From Deltaproteobacteria bacterium (GTDB lineage Bacteria; Desulfobacterota_B; Binatia; UBA9968): a stretch of DNA of 57,424 bases. The translations under genes were made by a program, and so were the position numbers. Positions 9,519-18,244 of this stretch are shown one piece after another. Location: positions 1,913-59,336 of the forward strand of contig VBKY01000186.1 of NCBI GenBank assembly GCA_005879255.1, in the 5' to 3' direction. Position 1 is the first letter of the stretch, and each line of letters opens with the position of its first letter. Under the pieces are notes generated by a model. That model was not told where the DNA came from. It saw nothing but the letters and a program-made list of their open reading frames with translations, and searched no databases.

Positions 9519-9950
9519 ATGGCTGAAGCAACGCTAAAAAAACCCTTGCCGGCAGTTACCACCGAAGCGAAACCGTTCTGGGACGCCGCCGCGCAACAGA
9601 AACTCGTCATGCAGCGCTGCAGCGATTGCCGCGCCTGGGTTTGGACTCCCCGTCCGTCCTGTAACGAGTGCGGCAGCGAGCGTCTCGAGTGGACGCCCAT
9701 GAGCGGTAAGGGAGAAATTTATTCTTTCACCGTTATCCGCCAAGTCGTCGGCCGTGCCGCGTCGAAAGCTTTTGAACCCGACATTCCTTACGTTATCGCT
9801 TGGGTCGATCTCGACGAGGGCCCGCGCATGATCACCAACGTTGTGGGCTGTGGGGTGGAAGACGTCAAGCTCGGCATGAAAGTGACGGTGGCATTCGAAC
9901 AAGCCTCGCCGGAAATCTGGCTGCCGAAATTTAAGCGGTTCGAAGGCTAA
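9519..9950 (+). CDS. Zn-ribbon OB-fold protein (DUF35), partner of the thiolase-like protein
   Basis: In this 143-residue protein, CSDCRAWVWTPRPSCNECGS supplies the CxxC...CxxC zinc ribbon, followed by the OB-fold segment WTPMSGKGEIYSFTVIRQ and a C-terminal VTVAFEQASPEIWLPKFKRF. This is the standard DUF35 layout. In characterised pairs (for example Ltp2/DUF35 of steroid side-chain cleavage) it binds the thiolase-like subunit and helps place the acyl-CoA. It is in an operon with the preceding gene, with a seven-base spacer. Confidence 0.92.
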   Translation: MAEATLKKPLPAVTTEAKPFWDAAAQQKLVMQRCSDCRAWVWTPRPSCNECGSERLEWTPMSGKGEIYSFTVIRQVVGRAASKAFEPDIPYVIAWVDLDEGPRMITNVVGCGVEDVKLGMKVTVAFEQASPEIWLPKFKRFEG

Positions 9951-10281
9951 TCTTGGCCGTTCTACTGTTGCCTGAGTTATCTTACATTTTCGTTCTGCTG
10001 CCGACAGAACGCAGGAGGGTTGCGGCGCCGTGCGCCGTAGCTGGATCCCTAGTTAGAATGTAATCAAATACGTCTTTCGGCAAATTACTGTTCAGATTAT
10101 TTACACTTTGTGATCCAGAGTTTCTCCGATAGTTTTCAACAACTTACATCGATTGGTGCTAATCCATAAAAAATGTGTAACATGATTTTACAGCTTCTTT
10201 TAATGCAGCCAAGATTTTCTCTTGGAAAATCCAGGGCTTATTGCGCGGCATGGCATTTGCGCGGAAGTAGTTAGAGTTTCT
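9951..10281. promoter_or_regulatory. AT-rich upstream region with a possible sigma-54 site
   Basis: No gene is seen. Just before the PEP-CTERM gene GGCATGGCATTTGC (10247-10260) has the GG-N10-GC spacing of a sigma-54 promoter and differs from the GGCACG-N4-TTGC consensus by one base. It would leave a leader of only about ten bases, which weakens the call. PEP-CTERM genes in some proteobacteria are sigma-54 controlled through PrsK/PrsR, so the site fits that biology. Confidence 0.35.
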
Positions 10282-10995
10282 ATGATCACTATCCGAAAAA
10301 CCATCCTGACGAAGCGTTTTTTTTGGTCGTTCTTACTGTTGAGCATTTTCCTATATAATCAGCCGGTCTTTGCGGATAGTTTGTTTGATTTTAATGAACT
10401 TAACGTTCCTAAGAAAAAATCCCAGCAGGCGGCTGCGATTGAGTCTTACATGGAACGCCTCTACGGGTCTGACATCACGGTCGGCCCGGGTCCTCAGATA
10501 GTGACCAGTGCACCGAAGGGTGCTCAAGCTGCTCAAGCGGCCGGCGGTCTCAGTCCCGCTTACGATGCATACTTGAAAAGTGGCAATGCAAGAAACCCTG
10601 GTATTACACTGTCGTTCGACGCGTCACCGATAAGTTCCTTCTCCGTCGATTCCCTGGTTTTTAAAAGAGGAGTTGGTATTCTCATCAAGGCCGACGGAGT
10701 TATAGTTTTCCAGCATCTTCTTACCAAGGCAGAAAAAAGAAGCGGAGTAATGGAGAGTATCGATCCGGTCTTTTTTGACAAGCCCATCCATACCTTAGAG
10801 TTCATCGGAATCAATAGAAGCAAGATCGCAATCGATAACTTGGAAGTGAATTTATCAATGCCTAGCGTAAATCGTGAGGATCAGTTAGGAGCGGATCAGA
10901 TCGCCCAATTAGCCAGCGTTCCGGAACCATCCTCATTGCTCATGCTTGGAGTTGGCTTTCTTGCCACTTCCTGGTTGATGCGCCGTCTTGCGTAG
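10282..10995 (+). CDS. PEP-CTERM sorting-domain protein
   Basis: An upstream start at 10222 is possible, but the ATG at 10282 puts a signal peptide (KRFFWSFLLLSIFLYNQPVFA) at the N-terminus. The 237-residue product ends with PEP, a hydrophobic stretch and a basic tail (VPEPSSLLMLGVGFLATSW, then MRRLA), the sorting signal read by exosortase. The middle, about 180 residues, looks beta-rich and I do not recognise it. The protein should be exported and anchored or released with extracellular polysaccharide. No exosortase is in the window. Confidence 0.85.
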   Translation: MITIRKTILTKRFFWSFLLLSIFLYNQPVFADSLFDFNELNVPKKKSQQAAAIESYMERLYGSDITVGPGPQIVTSAPKGAQAAQAAGGLSPAYDAYLKSGNARNPGITLSFDASPISSFSVDSLVFKRGVGILIKADGVIVFQHLLTKAEKRSGVMESIDPVFFDKPIHTLEFIGINRSKIAIDNLEVNLSMPSVNREDQLGADQIAQLASVPEPSSLLMLGVGFLATSWLMRRLA

Positions 10996-11028
10996 CGAAC
11001 GATCATCGTTCTGGCGGCCGTAACGCGG

Positions 11029-13290
11029 CTAGCTACCCCCAAGCACCGCCACGGTCTTCATCGCCTCGTCCGCGCCATTGAAATCCCGGCTGAGTGCAAG
11101 TGCTTTGACCAAGGTTTCACGGGCCTCGTCCCGTTTGCCGGCGCCATAGTATGCCATCCCTAAGTGGTACAGCACGGTCGGGTTCTTGTTTCCTAACCTG
11201 TCGCTGCTTTCCTTGAGCCGATCGACCGCTTTAGGGAACAAACCGCGCTTGTAACTAACCCAGCCGAGAGTATCCGCAAATTTTGGGTTGTCGGGATCGG
11301 TTTCTCTCGCCCTTTGCGCCCAACGCACAGCAACGTCAAGATTTCCCCCATGCTCGGCGATGTTCCAAGCCAGATTGTTGGCCGCAGGGGCAAAATTACT
11401 GTCCAGCTCGAGGATCTTTTCATAAAATTCGTTTGCTTTGCCGTAGTCTTTCTTGCGGTCGTAGATCATCGCGACGTGCATACGCGGTTCGATCGATTTT
11501 GGCGCGCGTTCGACCGCTTTGAGATATGCCGCGATCGCTTGATCAAAGGCCTGTTGCCCGGCGTAGAGGTCACCGATCTTGAGATAAGCGGAAACCAGGT
11601 TCGGGTTGATCGCTAGCGCTTTCTCGAAATAGCCGATGCCTTTCTTCGTGTCACCGGCACCGACGCTGAGCTCACCGAGAATATGAAAGACCGCAGCTTG
11701 GTCATTGGTTTTGTCCAAATGGCGTTCGACGCGCTTCCACGCCTCTTGAGTCTTGCCCTCTTTGACCATTAGCTGGGCAATCAGATCCAGCCCATCGATA
11801 CGATTGGGATCCAGGCGCAGCGCCTCTTCACACTCTTTTAAAGCAAGGGCGAACTTGGATTGCGCCATGTAGACGCCGCCCAAACCTATATGAACCGCCG
11901 CGTCTTTTGGGTAACTTCTTTGAATGCGCGAGAATAACTCCAGCGCTTCATCGTACTCGCCTTTCTTAAACTGTGCCCCGGCGGCGGTATAGAGAGCCGC
12001 CCGGTTATCAGGGTACAGATCCAAGACCTTTAGGCTTTCCTGGACAGCTAATTGATAAGCGCCGTTGGCTAGATATAGCCTGGCCAGCTCCAACCGCGGT
12101 GGGACCCAGCTTGGATTCAATTCAGTCGCTTTGATTAAGACGCGACGGGCTACGTCTATCTCTCCCATCCCCAACTTCGCGATGCCGAGCTGATAATGGG
12201 CCGGCGCATGTTCAGGCGAATCGAGGGTCACACCGGTCAACAACTGGCTCGCTTTTTCGTAGTTTTTCTCGGCTAAGAATAGGCGTCCCTGAAAGAAACG
12301 TCCTTGAAGGTCATCTGGATCGGCTTTCAGGATCGCATCGGTGAATTCTCGTGCCTGCTTGAGATCGCCATTGCTTAGAGAAAGCTCGGCCAGAACTTTC
12401 CTAGCGACTAGAGAGTCTGGTTTTTTCACAAGTAGATTGCGATAGAGTTTTTCCAATTGGTCGAGTTGCCGGGTACGGGTATAGAAATTGCCCAGTATCC
12501 GGACCAATTCATCATTTTCCGGCTCAGCGTTCGTCATTGTGAGCAATTCTTGTTCGGCTTTTTCCTGTTTTCCCTGCGCCAAAAAAACCGTCGCTAGCGC
12601 GGCGCGGGCGAGAGAGGATTTTGGATCGAGATCAAGCGCTTTTTTGTAGGCATCTTCGGCGGACCGGTAGTCCTGTTTCGCCATATAAATCGCAGCGCTG
12701 TTCAGGTGAAAAATGATCTCATTCGGTTGACGCGCGACGGCGGCGCGCAAGATTTCGAGTGCTAGATCGAGGTTCTTTTCAGCCAAGGCGATCTCGGCGG
12801 CGAGCAACACACCTTCGATCGCGTTTGGATTTATCTCGCGAATCTTTATGAGATGCTCATCAGCCTGCACTAAAGCCCGATTCAATGCCAGCAAGCGCGC
12901 CAGCTGAAAGCGCGGCGGAATTAGATTGGGGTTCAGCTGAACCGCGCGCTGGAATTGTCTAAATGCCTGCCGTTGATTGCCGGCACGGAGGTATGCCATG
13001 CCCAGTTCATGATATGTTTCCACAGAGTTTGGATCGACGTTAACCGCTTTCGTGAAAGCGGCAATCGCTTCCTGGACCTTGTCCCGCCTGAGGCTTTCAC
13101 GCGCCGATGTGACAAAACGTTTATGTTTGACTTGTGAAGAAACGCCAAGTTGGAAGTACCAAGCGGCGGCTCCGCCAATCGCGACGATCACAAGGCACAA
13201 GATACGCAGTACGCGTCGCACTGGATATTTTCCCACTGGAACTTCGGCATCTGTGCGAGGGATATCAGGCTCGGTGTCTCTTTCAATCAT
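11029..13290 (-). CDS. Membrane-anchored TPR-repeat protein
   Basis: This 753-residue protein has a short cytoplasmic N-terminus, one membrane segment (about residues 27-46, VLRILCLVIVAIGGAAAWYF) and then some 18-20 tandem 34-residue TPR units to the end. The repeats show the W-L-G-Y-A-F-A-P type pattern, for example AYLKIGDLYAGQQAFDQAIA and ELGMAYLRAGNQRQAFRQF. TPR arrays are protein-binding scaffolds. Its place next to a PEP-CTERM gene suggests the PEP-CTERM/EPS-associated TPR group, but it could serve another envelope complex. Confidence 0.88.
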   Translation of the reverse strand: MIERDTEPDIPRTDAEVPVGKYPVRRVLRILCLVIVAIGGAAAWYFQLGVSSQVKHKRFVTSARESLRRDKVQEAIAAFTKAVNVDPNSVETYHELGMAYLRAGNQRQAFRQFQRAVQLNPNLIPPRFQLARLLALNRALVQADEHLIKIREINPNAIEGVLLAAEIALAEKNLDLALEILRAAVARQPNEIIFHLNSAAIYMAKQDYRSAEDAYKKALDLDPKSSLARAALATVFLAQGKQEKAEQELLTMTNAEPENDELVRILGNFYTRTRQLDQLEKLYRNLLVKKPDSLVARKVLAELSLSNGDLKQAREFTDAILKADPDDLQGRFFQGRLFLAEKNYEKASQLLTGVTLDSPEHAPAHYQLGIAKLGMGEIDVARRVLIKATELNPSWVPPRLELARLYLANGAYQLAVQESLKVLDLYPDNRAALYTAAGAQFKKGEYDEALELFSRIQRSYPKDAAVHIGLGGVYMAQSKFALALKECEEALRLDPNRIDGLDLIAQLMVKEGKTQEAWKRVERHLDKTNDQAAVFHILGELSVGAGDTKKGIGYFEKALAINPNLVSAYLKIGDLYAGQQAFDQAIAAYLKAVERAPKSIEPRMHVAMIYDRKKDYGKANEFYEKILELDSNFAPAANNLAWNIAEHGGNLDVAVRWAQRARETDPDNPKFADTLGWVSYKRGLFPKAVDRLKESSDRLGNKNPTVLYHLGMAYYGAGKRDEARETLVKALALSRDFNGADEAMKTVAVLGGS

Positions 13291-13338
13291 CTTCGAAGTA
13301 TACCTTTTTGTCTTTAGCAGCGCATCCCGTTCGATGCC

Positions 13339-14310
13339 CTACCGCCTCGCCAATTCATCCAGCAACGAAAAATCGTATATTTGCTCGGCCCTGGGTAGTT
13401 CCTTCAGCCCCATATCCCGTTGATCGAGTTCGAACTCCAATTTCATTGCCCCCGGTGTTGGTTTTCCGTCCAATGCCCAGCCTTTGTGGATTGCGTCATA
13501 GACGTAAGACGCCTCATCCTGTGACAGAGCTAACTGTTTCATGAGCACGGTTGACGTCTTATCTTTCTGCGCGGCTATCACGCGGATGGCTTCTAACACG
13601 GCCTGCGCCGCAGTTCGAAGAAATTCCCGTTGCGACTGGAGAGCGGCCACTGAGAACCCCAATCCACTCTGCGGAATCTCCAATTCGTCCGTTGCTCGCG
13701 CGAGCACATGAAACCCCTGCTTCACGAGCCGCACTGTCTCAACGCTGTTGACCAAGGCGGCGGGGACGTTTCCGCTTGCCAGCGCGGCGGCCCGCGCCGT
13801 TCCGGCATTGATTACCTTGTAATCGTCGGGTCGCAATCCTTTGCGCCGCAGCAATTCAGTAAGGACAACGTTGACCGTGCCTTGCGCGACATAGCCACCG
13901 ATTACCTTGCCTCTCAGTTGTTCAATGTTTGCGATTTCTTTAGCGGCAACCAGCATGAAATCAGAACGATTCAACGCGACCAAGCCAACTCGGACTGGAA
14001 CGCCGCGGAGCGCCGCCCTGCCCGTGGAACCGATGGCAGTATAAAAGTGCAGGTCGCCGGTCAAGAGCGCTGCGAGCGCAGCTCGCGGTTCCAGGACCAA
14101 GACACGCGCGTCATAACCGTAGTTCTCAAAGATGCCCAGATGCTTTGCGACATAAATCGCCGTCATGCTGACAGAGTGATTCGCCAGCGCGATGTGCAGC
14201 GGTCGGAGCTTGGGCTTCTGCTGCGCGAAGATCGAGTCAGGAAACAAGATTATGACCGTAGCGAATGCTATCCATGCGATTGCACGCTTTGAAGTGATGA
14301 TTCTCTGCAC
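13339..14310 (-). CDS. NMT1/TauA-type ABC transporter substrate-binding protein
   Basis: The GTG at 14310 is preferred over 14373 because GGAGG lies nine bases upstream. The product is 323 residues with a signal peptide ending SIFAQQ. KPKLRPLHIALANHSVSMTA, LVLEPRAALAALLTGDLHF and QLRGKVIGGYVAQGTVN are ligand-cleft segments. It closely resembles the protein at 19487-20458, including the C-terminus GWALDGKPTPGAMKLEFEL and YDFSLLDELARR, so the two arose by duplication. No transporter partner is adjacent; the next gene, on the opposite strand, is an HMGL-like enzyme. Confidence 0.9.
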   Translation of the reverse strand: MQRIITSKRAIAWIAFATVIILFPDSIFAQQKPKLRPLHIALANHSVSMTAIYVAKHLGIFENYGYDARVLVLEPRAALAALLTGDLHFYTAIGSTGRAALRGVPVRVGLVALNRSDFMLVAAKEIANIEQLRGKVIGGYVAQGTVNVVLTELLRRKGLRPDDYKVINAGTARAAALASGNVPAALVNSVETVRLVKQGFHVLARATDELEIPQSGLGFSVAALQSQREFLRTAAQAVLEAIRVIAAQKDKTSTVLMKQLALSQDEASYVYDAIHKGWALDGKPTPGAMKLEFELDQRDMGLKELPRAEQIYDFSLLDELARR

Positions 14311-14446
14311 TGTGAGAATCCTCCTTCCATCTTGATTTGCGCTCTCATACTCGCGTAGAAACATAGATGTCAAACACCTCGCTTCCCTTGCCTAATTCCA
14401 TCGACGTGCGCTATTGCTCACACAGCCCAAAAATCGAGGGAAAATC

Positions 14447-15904
14447 ATGGACGAAATCCGCATCATCGACACAACCTTGCGCGACGGCAACACCAGCCTG
14501 TGGGCGCACAACATGACCACCGGCATGATGCATCCGGTGCTGCGCCATATGGATCAAGCCGGTTTTGACGGCATGGAGTTCTTCGTCAGTGGGCGATTCA
14601 AAAAAGTCGTGCGCGAACAGCGTGACAATCCATGGGATTGGGTACGTTACGGCCAGAAAGAAATCAAGAACACCCGTCTCCGCTATCACGGTGGACTTAG
14701 CAGCGGTTTCACTCTGACCCCCGCGTGTATTCCGCGCCTCATCATCGAGCGGGTCGTTCATTATGGAATTACGCTGACCAGACTCTCGGACCCTTGGAAC
14801 GATTACGACGAATTAGAAAAGGAAGTCAGCGAGCTGAAAACACTCGGGATGGAGTCCGTCGTCAACATTATCTACTCCATCTCGCCGCGCCATACCGATG
14901 AATACTACGCGCGCAAGGCGCGCGGGGCCTCCGCTATGAAACCGTACCGTGTTTGCTTCAAGGATGTCGGCGGCATGCTCACACCCGACCGCACGCGTAT
15001 ACTAGCCCGCATCGTGCTCGACAACGCCGGCGATGTTCCCGTCGAATTCCATGCGCACTGTAACAACGGTCTCGCGCCGTTTAACCTCCTGGAAGTTGTG
15101 AAACAAGGCATCCGTATCGTCCATACTTCCGTGCCGCCGCTCGCAAACGGCTCGGCGCAACCGTCCATCTTCAACGTCGCGCGCAACCTGCGCGCCCTCG
15201 GCTATAGACCGATGGTCAACGAAAAAGTTCTGGAACCGGTGGAGCAACACTTTCGCCGTGTGGCAGAGGAAGAAGGCCTACCGATCGGCGCGCCGCGTGA
15301 ATACGACGAAACCTGGTACCAGCATCAGGTTCCCGGCGGAATGATTTCCAACCTGCGCCACCAACTTAAATTGCTCGGCAAGGAAGACAAGATGCAGAGC
15401 GTCCTCGAAGAAATCGTTCAAGTCAGAGCCGAGCTTGGCTATCCGATCATGGTCACACCCTTCGCCCAGTTCGTCGGCAGCCAGGCCGCGATCAACATCA
15501 TCATCGGCGAGAGATACAAAGAAGTCACCGATCAAGTGATCCAGTACGCGCTTGGGCTGTGGGGAAAAGAAGGCGCGGAATACACAGCCCCGGAAGTGAA
15601 AGCCAAAATCCTCGACCGCCCGCGCGCCCGCGAGCTGGAAAAATTCGAAGTACGCAACCCGTCATTGGAAGAAGTCAGAAAACAATATGGCGGGCCTAAC
15701 CTTTCGGATGAAGACTTGCTCCTCCGCTTTTACGCTGGCCCCGAATTCGTCGACGCACTTAAAACCGCGCCGCCGAGAAAGGAATATCTCGACGCGCGAA
15801 AACCGCTGGTGAAGCTCGTCGAGGAATTAGTTAACCGCCGAGACGCGGGACACGTTTATATCCGCAGAGATGCCTTCACTTTGTCGGCGGGCCTGAGAAC
15901 CTAG
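14447..15904 (+). CDS. HMGL-like / carboxyltransferase-domain protein (pyruvate carboxylase subunit B type)
   Basis: The ATG at 14447 follows GAGGG and gives the standard opening MDEIRIIDTTLRDGNTSLWA; an upstream in-frame start at 14414 is less likely. This 485-residue protein has the TIM-barrel motif DTTLRDG, a Lys in CFKDVGGMLTPDRT at the position of the carboxylated Lys of carboxyltransferases, and the metal ligands HxH in FHAHCNNG. The tail resembles the post-barrel part of OadA/PycB. No biotinyl domain is present, so it may work with a separate carrier or as an aldolase/lyase. Confidence 0.85.
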   Translation: MDEIRIIDTTLRDGNTSLWAHNMTTGMMHPVLRHMDQAGFDGMEFFVSGRFKKVVREQRDNPWDWVRYGQKEIKNTRLRYHGGLSSGFTLTPACIPRLIIERVVHYGITLTRLSDPWNDYDELEKEVSELKTLGMESVVNIIYSISPRHTDEYYARKARGASAMKPYRVCFKDVGGMLTPDRTRILARIVLDNAGDVPVEFHAHCNNGLAPFNLLEVVKQGIRIVHTSVPPLANGSAQPSIFNVARNLRALGYRPMVNEKVLEPVEQHFRRVAEEEGLPIGAPREYDETWYQHQVPGGMISNLRHQLKLLGKEDKMQSVLEEIVQVRAELGYPIMVTPFAQFVGSQAAINIIIGERYKEVTDQVIQYALGLWGKEGAEYTAPEVKAKILDRPRARELEKFEVRNPSLEEVRKQYGGPNLSDEDLLLRFYAGPEFVDALKTAPPRKEYLDARKPLVKLVEELVNRRDAGHVYIRRDAFTLSAGLRT

Positions 15905-16181
15905 CCAAAACAAAAGGTGCATTGCCTTCTTGCCTTCGATTAGGTCAGGCTAACTCACCGAAGCAGTCTGGTTGGATTAACGTGCTTCCGGCTTTTCGCG
16001 CGCACACGCCCTCAGGTATCTCCCGGCTCCCTACGCCGATGGGTTACAATAAATCGATTTAGGTCGAGCCGTTTCAGAATAGTACTTCGGTTTCATGGCT
16101 TAGACCGCTGATACGACAATATGAGCCCGCGATGCTTGCCCTCGGGAGAAGCGCGCGGACCCGGCGGAAGAAAGGCGAGCA

Positions 16182-17930
16182 ATGATTGAGGACGACGACC
16201 AACAAACCAGGCAGTACCTCCTCGCGCGTTTTTGGGAAGCGGCTCTGGGCTTCTGGCGCCAAGGCGGTGGGCGCACGGCCTGGTTACTGACGCTCACGGT
16301 GATCACGATTGCACTCGTGAATCTCGGTCTTCAGTACCGGTTGAACGTATGGCACCGCGCCATGTTCGATGCGCTCGGCAACCGCGATGGCAACGAGGTG
16401 CTGTACCAGTCGATCATCTTCTTGCCCCTGATCCTCGGGCTGAACGCGCACGTGCTAGATCAGTGGCTTACCAGCGGCCGTTATTATCAACTCAACTTGG
16501 TTCCGGGCGATCACAGCAACCCGGAACATCGCGTGGCTGAGGATCTGCGCCTGAGTGTCGACGCCCCAGTCGAGTTTGCGATGGGCGTTTTCTCGGCCGT
16601 CATCTCGGCGATCACCTTCATCGGCGTGCTCTGGTTCATCGGCGGCGAGCTCACGATTCCGATGGGAAGCACGATGCTTCGCATCCCGGGGTTTTTGGTG
16701 GTCGCGGCTTTCCTCTACGCGGTGCTGGCCAGCGGATCGATGGTCAGTATCGCCCGCGGCTTCGTGGTCGTTGCCGAGAATAAGAACCAGGCGGAGGCCG
16801 AGTACCGGTATGAGCTGACGCGTTTGCGCGAAAATGGCGAGAGCATCGCGATGCTCGGGGGCGAGAATGAGGAGCGCGCCGGCCTGGACGCAGCATTCAT
16901 GACAGTCCGCCAGCGCTGGCGCGACCTCATGATGCAGTACATCCGCACCACCATTGTTTCGCAGACCAGTAGCGGCATCGCGCCAATCATTCCGATCCTC
17001 CTATGCGCCCCAAAGTACGTCGGCGGGACCATGACTCTCGGCGAAGTCATGCAGGCGGCCTCCGCGTTCCTCATCGTCCAGACGGCGTTCAATTGGTTGG
17101 TAGAAAACTATCCGCGCCTCGCCGATTGGACCGCCTCGGCGCGACGACTCGCCTCATTGCTGGTTTCACTCGACCACTTGGAGCGCGCCGACCGCGAAGA
17201 AACGACCGGTCGAATTGTTCGCCGGGAAACCGAGGATGGGGCGCTCCGGTTGCGGAACCTCTCGGTTACCTTGAACGATGGGAGCGCGGTAGTGAACGAA
17301 GCTGATGTCGCGATCACCCCCGGCGAGAAGGTGCTCGTCGTCGGCGAATCCGGCACCGGCAAGAGCACGCTCGTGCGCGCGATCGCCGGCCTGTGGCCGT
17401 GGGGCGGGGGCGAGATCCTGATCAAATTCGAAGGGCTGTTCTTGATGCCGCAGCAGCCCTATGTGCCGCTCGGAACGCTGCGCCGTACCGCGACCTATCC
17501 CCTGTCGCCCGAGTCGGTTGACGATGCCGTGGTCCGTAAAACCGTCGAGGAAGTGGGGTTGGGGCATTTTCTCGACCGTCTTGATGAAGAAGACACACGC
17601 TGGGAACACATACTCTCCGGCGGAGAAAAGCAGCGGCTCGCATTTGCCCGCGCGCTTATCCAGCGTCCCAACATCATCGTGATGGACGAGGCCACCGCCG
17701 CCCTCGATCCTTTGAGCCAGGAACAGTTGATGCAACTGGTCCTGGAGCGGCTCCCTGAAGCCACCGTTGTCAGTGTCGGGCACCGCGCCGAGCTCGAAGC
17801 ATTTCACACGCGCAAGCTTGTACTGGAATATCATCCTGAAGGGGCGCGCCTCGTCCGCGATGAATCGCTTCCAAGAACGTTCCGCCGCTCGGCGAGATTA
17901 CTCTCAAGGCTGCGGGCCCGCGAGAAATAA
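16182..17930 (+). CDS. SbmA/BacA-like ABC transporter with fused ATPase domain
   Basis: In this 582-residue protein an N-terminal half with about five or six membrane segments carries the SbmA/BacA signature (LNVWHRAMFDALGNRD, DQWLTSGRYYQLNL). The C-terminal ATPase has Walker A GESGTGKST (about residues 387-395), signature LSGGEKQR (about 479-486) and Walker B IIVMDEATAALD. This is the subfamily D ABC layout seen in YddA and Rv1819c. Characterised relatives import peptides, cobalamin or long-chain acyl compounds. It stands alone between unrelated genes, so its cargo is unknown. Confidence 0.9.
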   Translation: MIEDDDQQTRQYLLARFWEAALGFWRQGGGRTAWLLTLTVITIALVNLGLQYRLNVWHRAMFDALGNRDGNEVLYQSIIFLPLILGLNAHVLDQWLTSGRYYQLNLVPGDHSNPEHRVAEDLRLSVDAPVEFAMGVFSAVISAITFIGVLWFIGGELTIPMGSTMLRIPGFLVVAAFLYAVLASGSMVSIARGFVVVAENKNQAEAEYRYELTRLRENGESIAMLGGENEERAGLDAAFMTVRQRWRDLMMQYIRTTIVSQTSSGIAPIIPILLCAPKYVGGTMTLGEVMQAASAFLIVQTAFNWLVENYPRLADWTASARRLASLLVSLDHLERADREETTGRIVRRETEDGALRLRNLSVTLNDGSAVVNEADVAITPGEKVLVVGESGTGKSTLVRAIAGLWPWGGGEILIKFEGLFLMPQQPYVPLGTLRRTATYPLSPESVDDAVVRKTVEEVGLGHFLDRLDEEDTRWEHILSGGEKQRLAFARALIQRPNIIVMDEATAALDPLSQEQLMQLVLERLPEATVVSVGHRAELEAFHTRKLVLEYHPEGARLVRDESLPRTFRRSARLLSRLRAREK

Positions 17931-18033
17931 GACCCAAATGCGCATCGCAGAGCACGGCGGAAGTTTGTCCTTAAAAGTTTCCCTGGCTGTCGAAGGCGAT
18001 CGACAAACGAACTGCCGTAATCATCATGACCCC

Positions 18034-18225
18034 TCAGCCGCGCAACGCGGCACCGATCAGTTTTGCCGAAGTTCGGACCGCAGCCGTGAACGCGAAAAAA
18101 GGACCGAAATCTTGGGTCGCGCACATGCTGGTAAAAACAGTCCTGGGACGTTGCTCTGCAGGTGATCATCGAGGACAGGGAAGCCATTCTTAGAATCCAA
18201 TCGCTTTCGTCCGTCGCCGTTAGGG
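18034..18225 (-). pseudogene. C-terminal remnant of an FAD/NAD(P)-dependent oxidoreductase
   Basis: NGFPVLDDHLQSNVPGLF in one minus-strand frame continues after a one-base loss as TSMCATQDFGPFFAFTAAVR and ends SAKLIGAALRG with TGA at 18034-18036. Together they match the last 60 or so residues of flavin-dependent oxidoreductases whose C-terminus reads GFPVLDEHLQSSVPGLF...TQDFGPF. Nothing upstream encodes the rest; the ATPase gene on the same strand ends 20 bases before it. The fragment is clearly a relic. Confidence 0.7.
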
Positions 18226-18244
18226 AGAATATGAGATCCACTGC

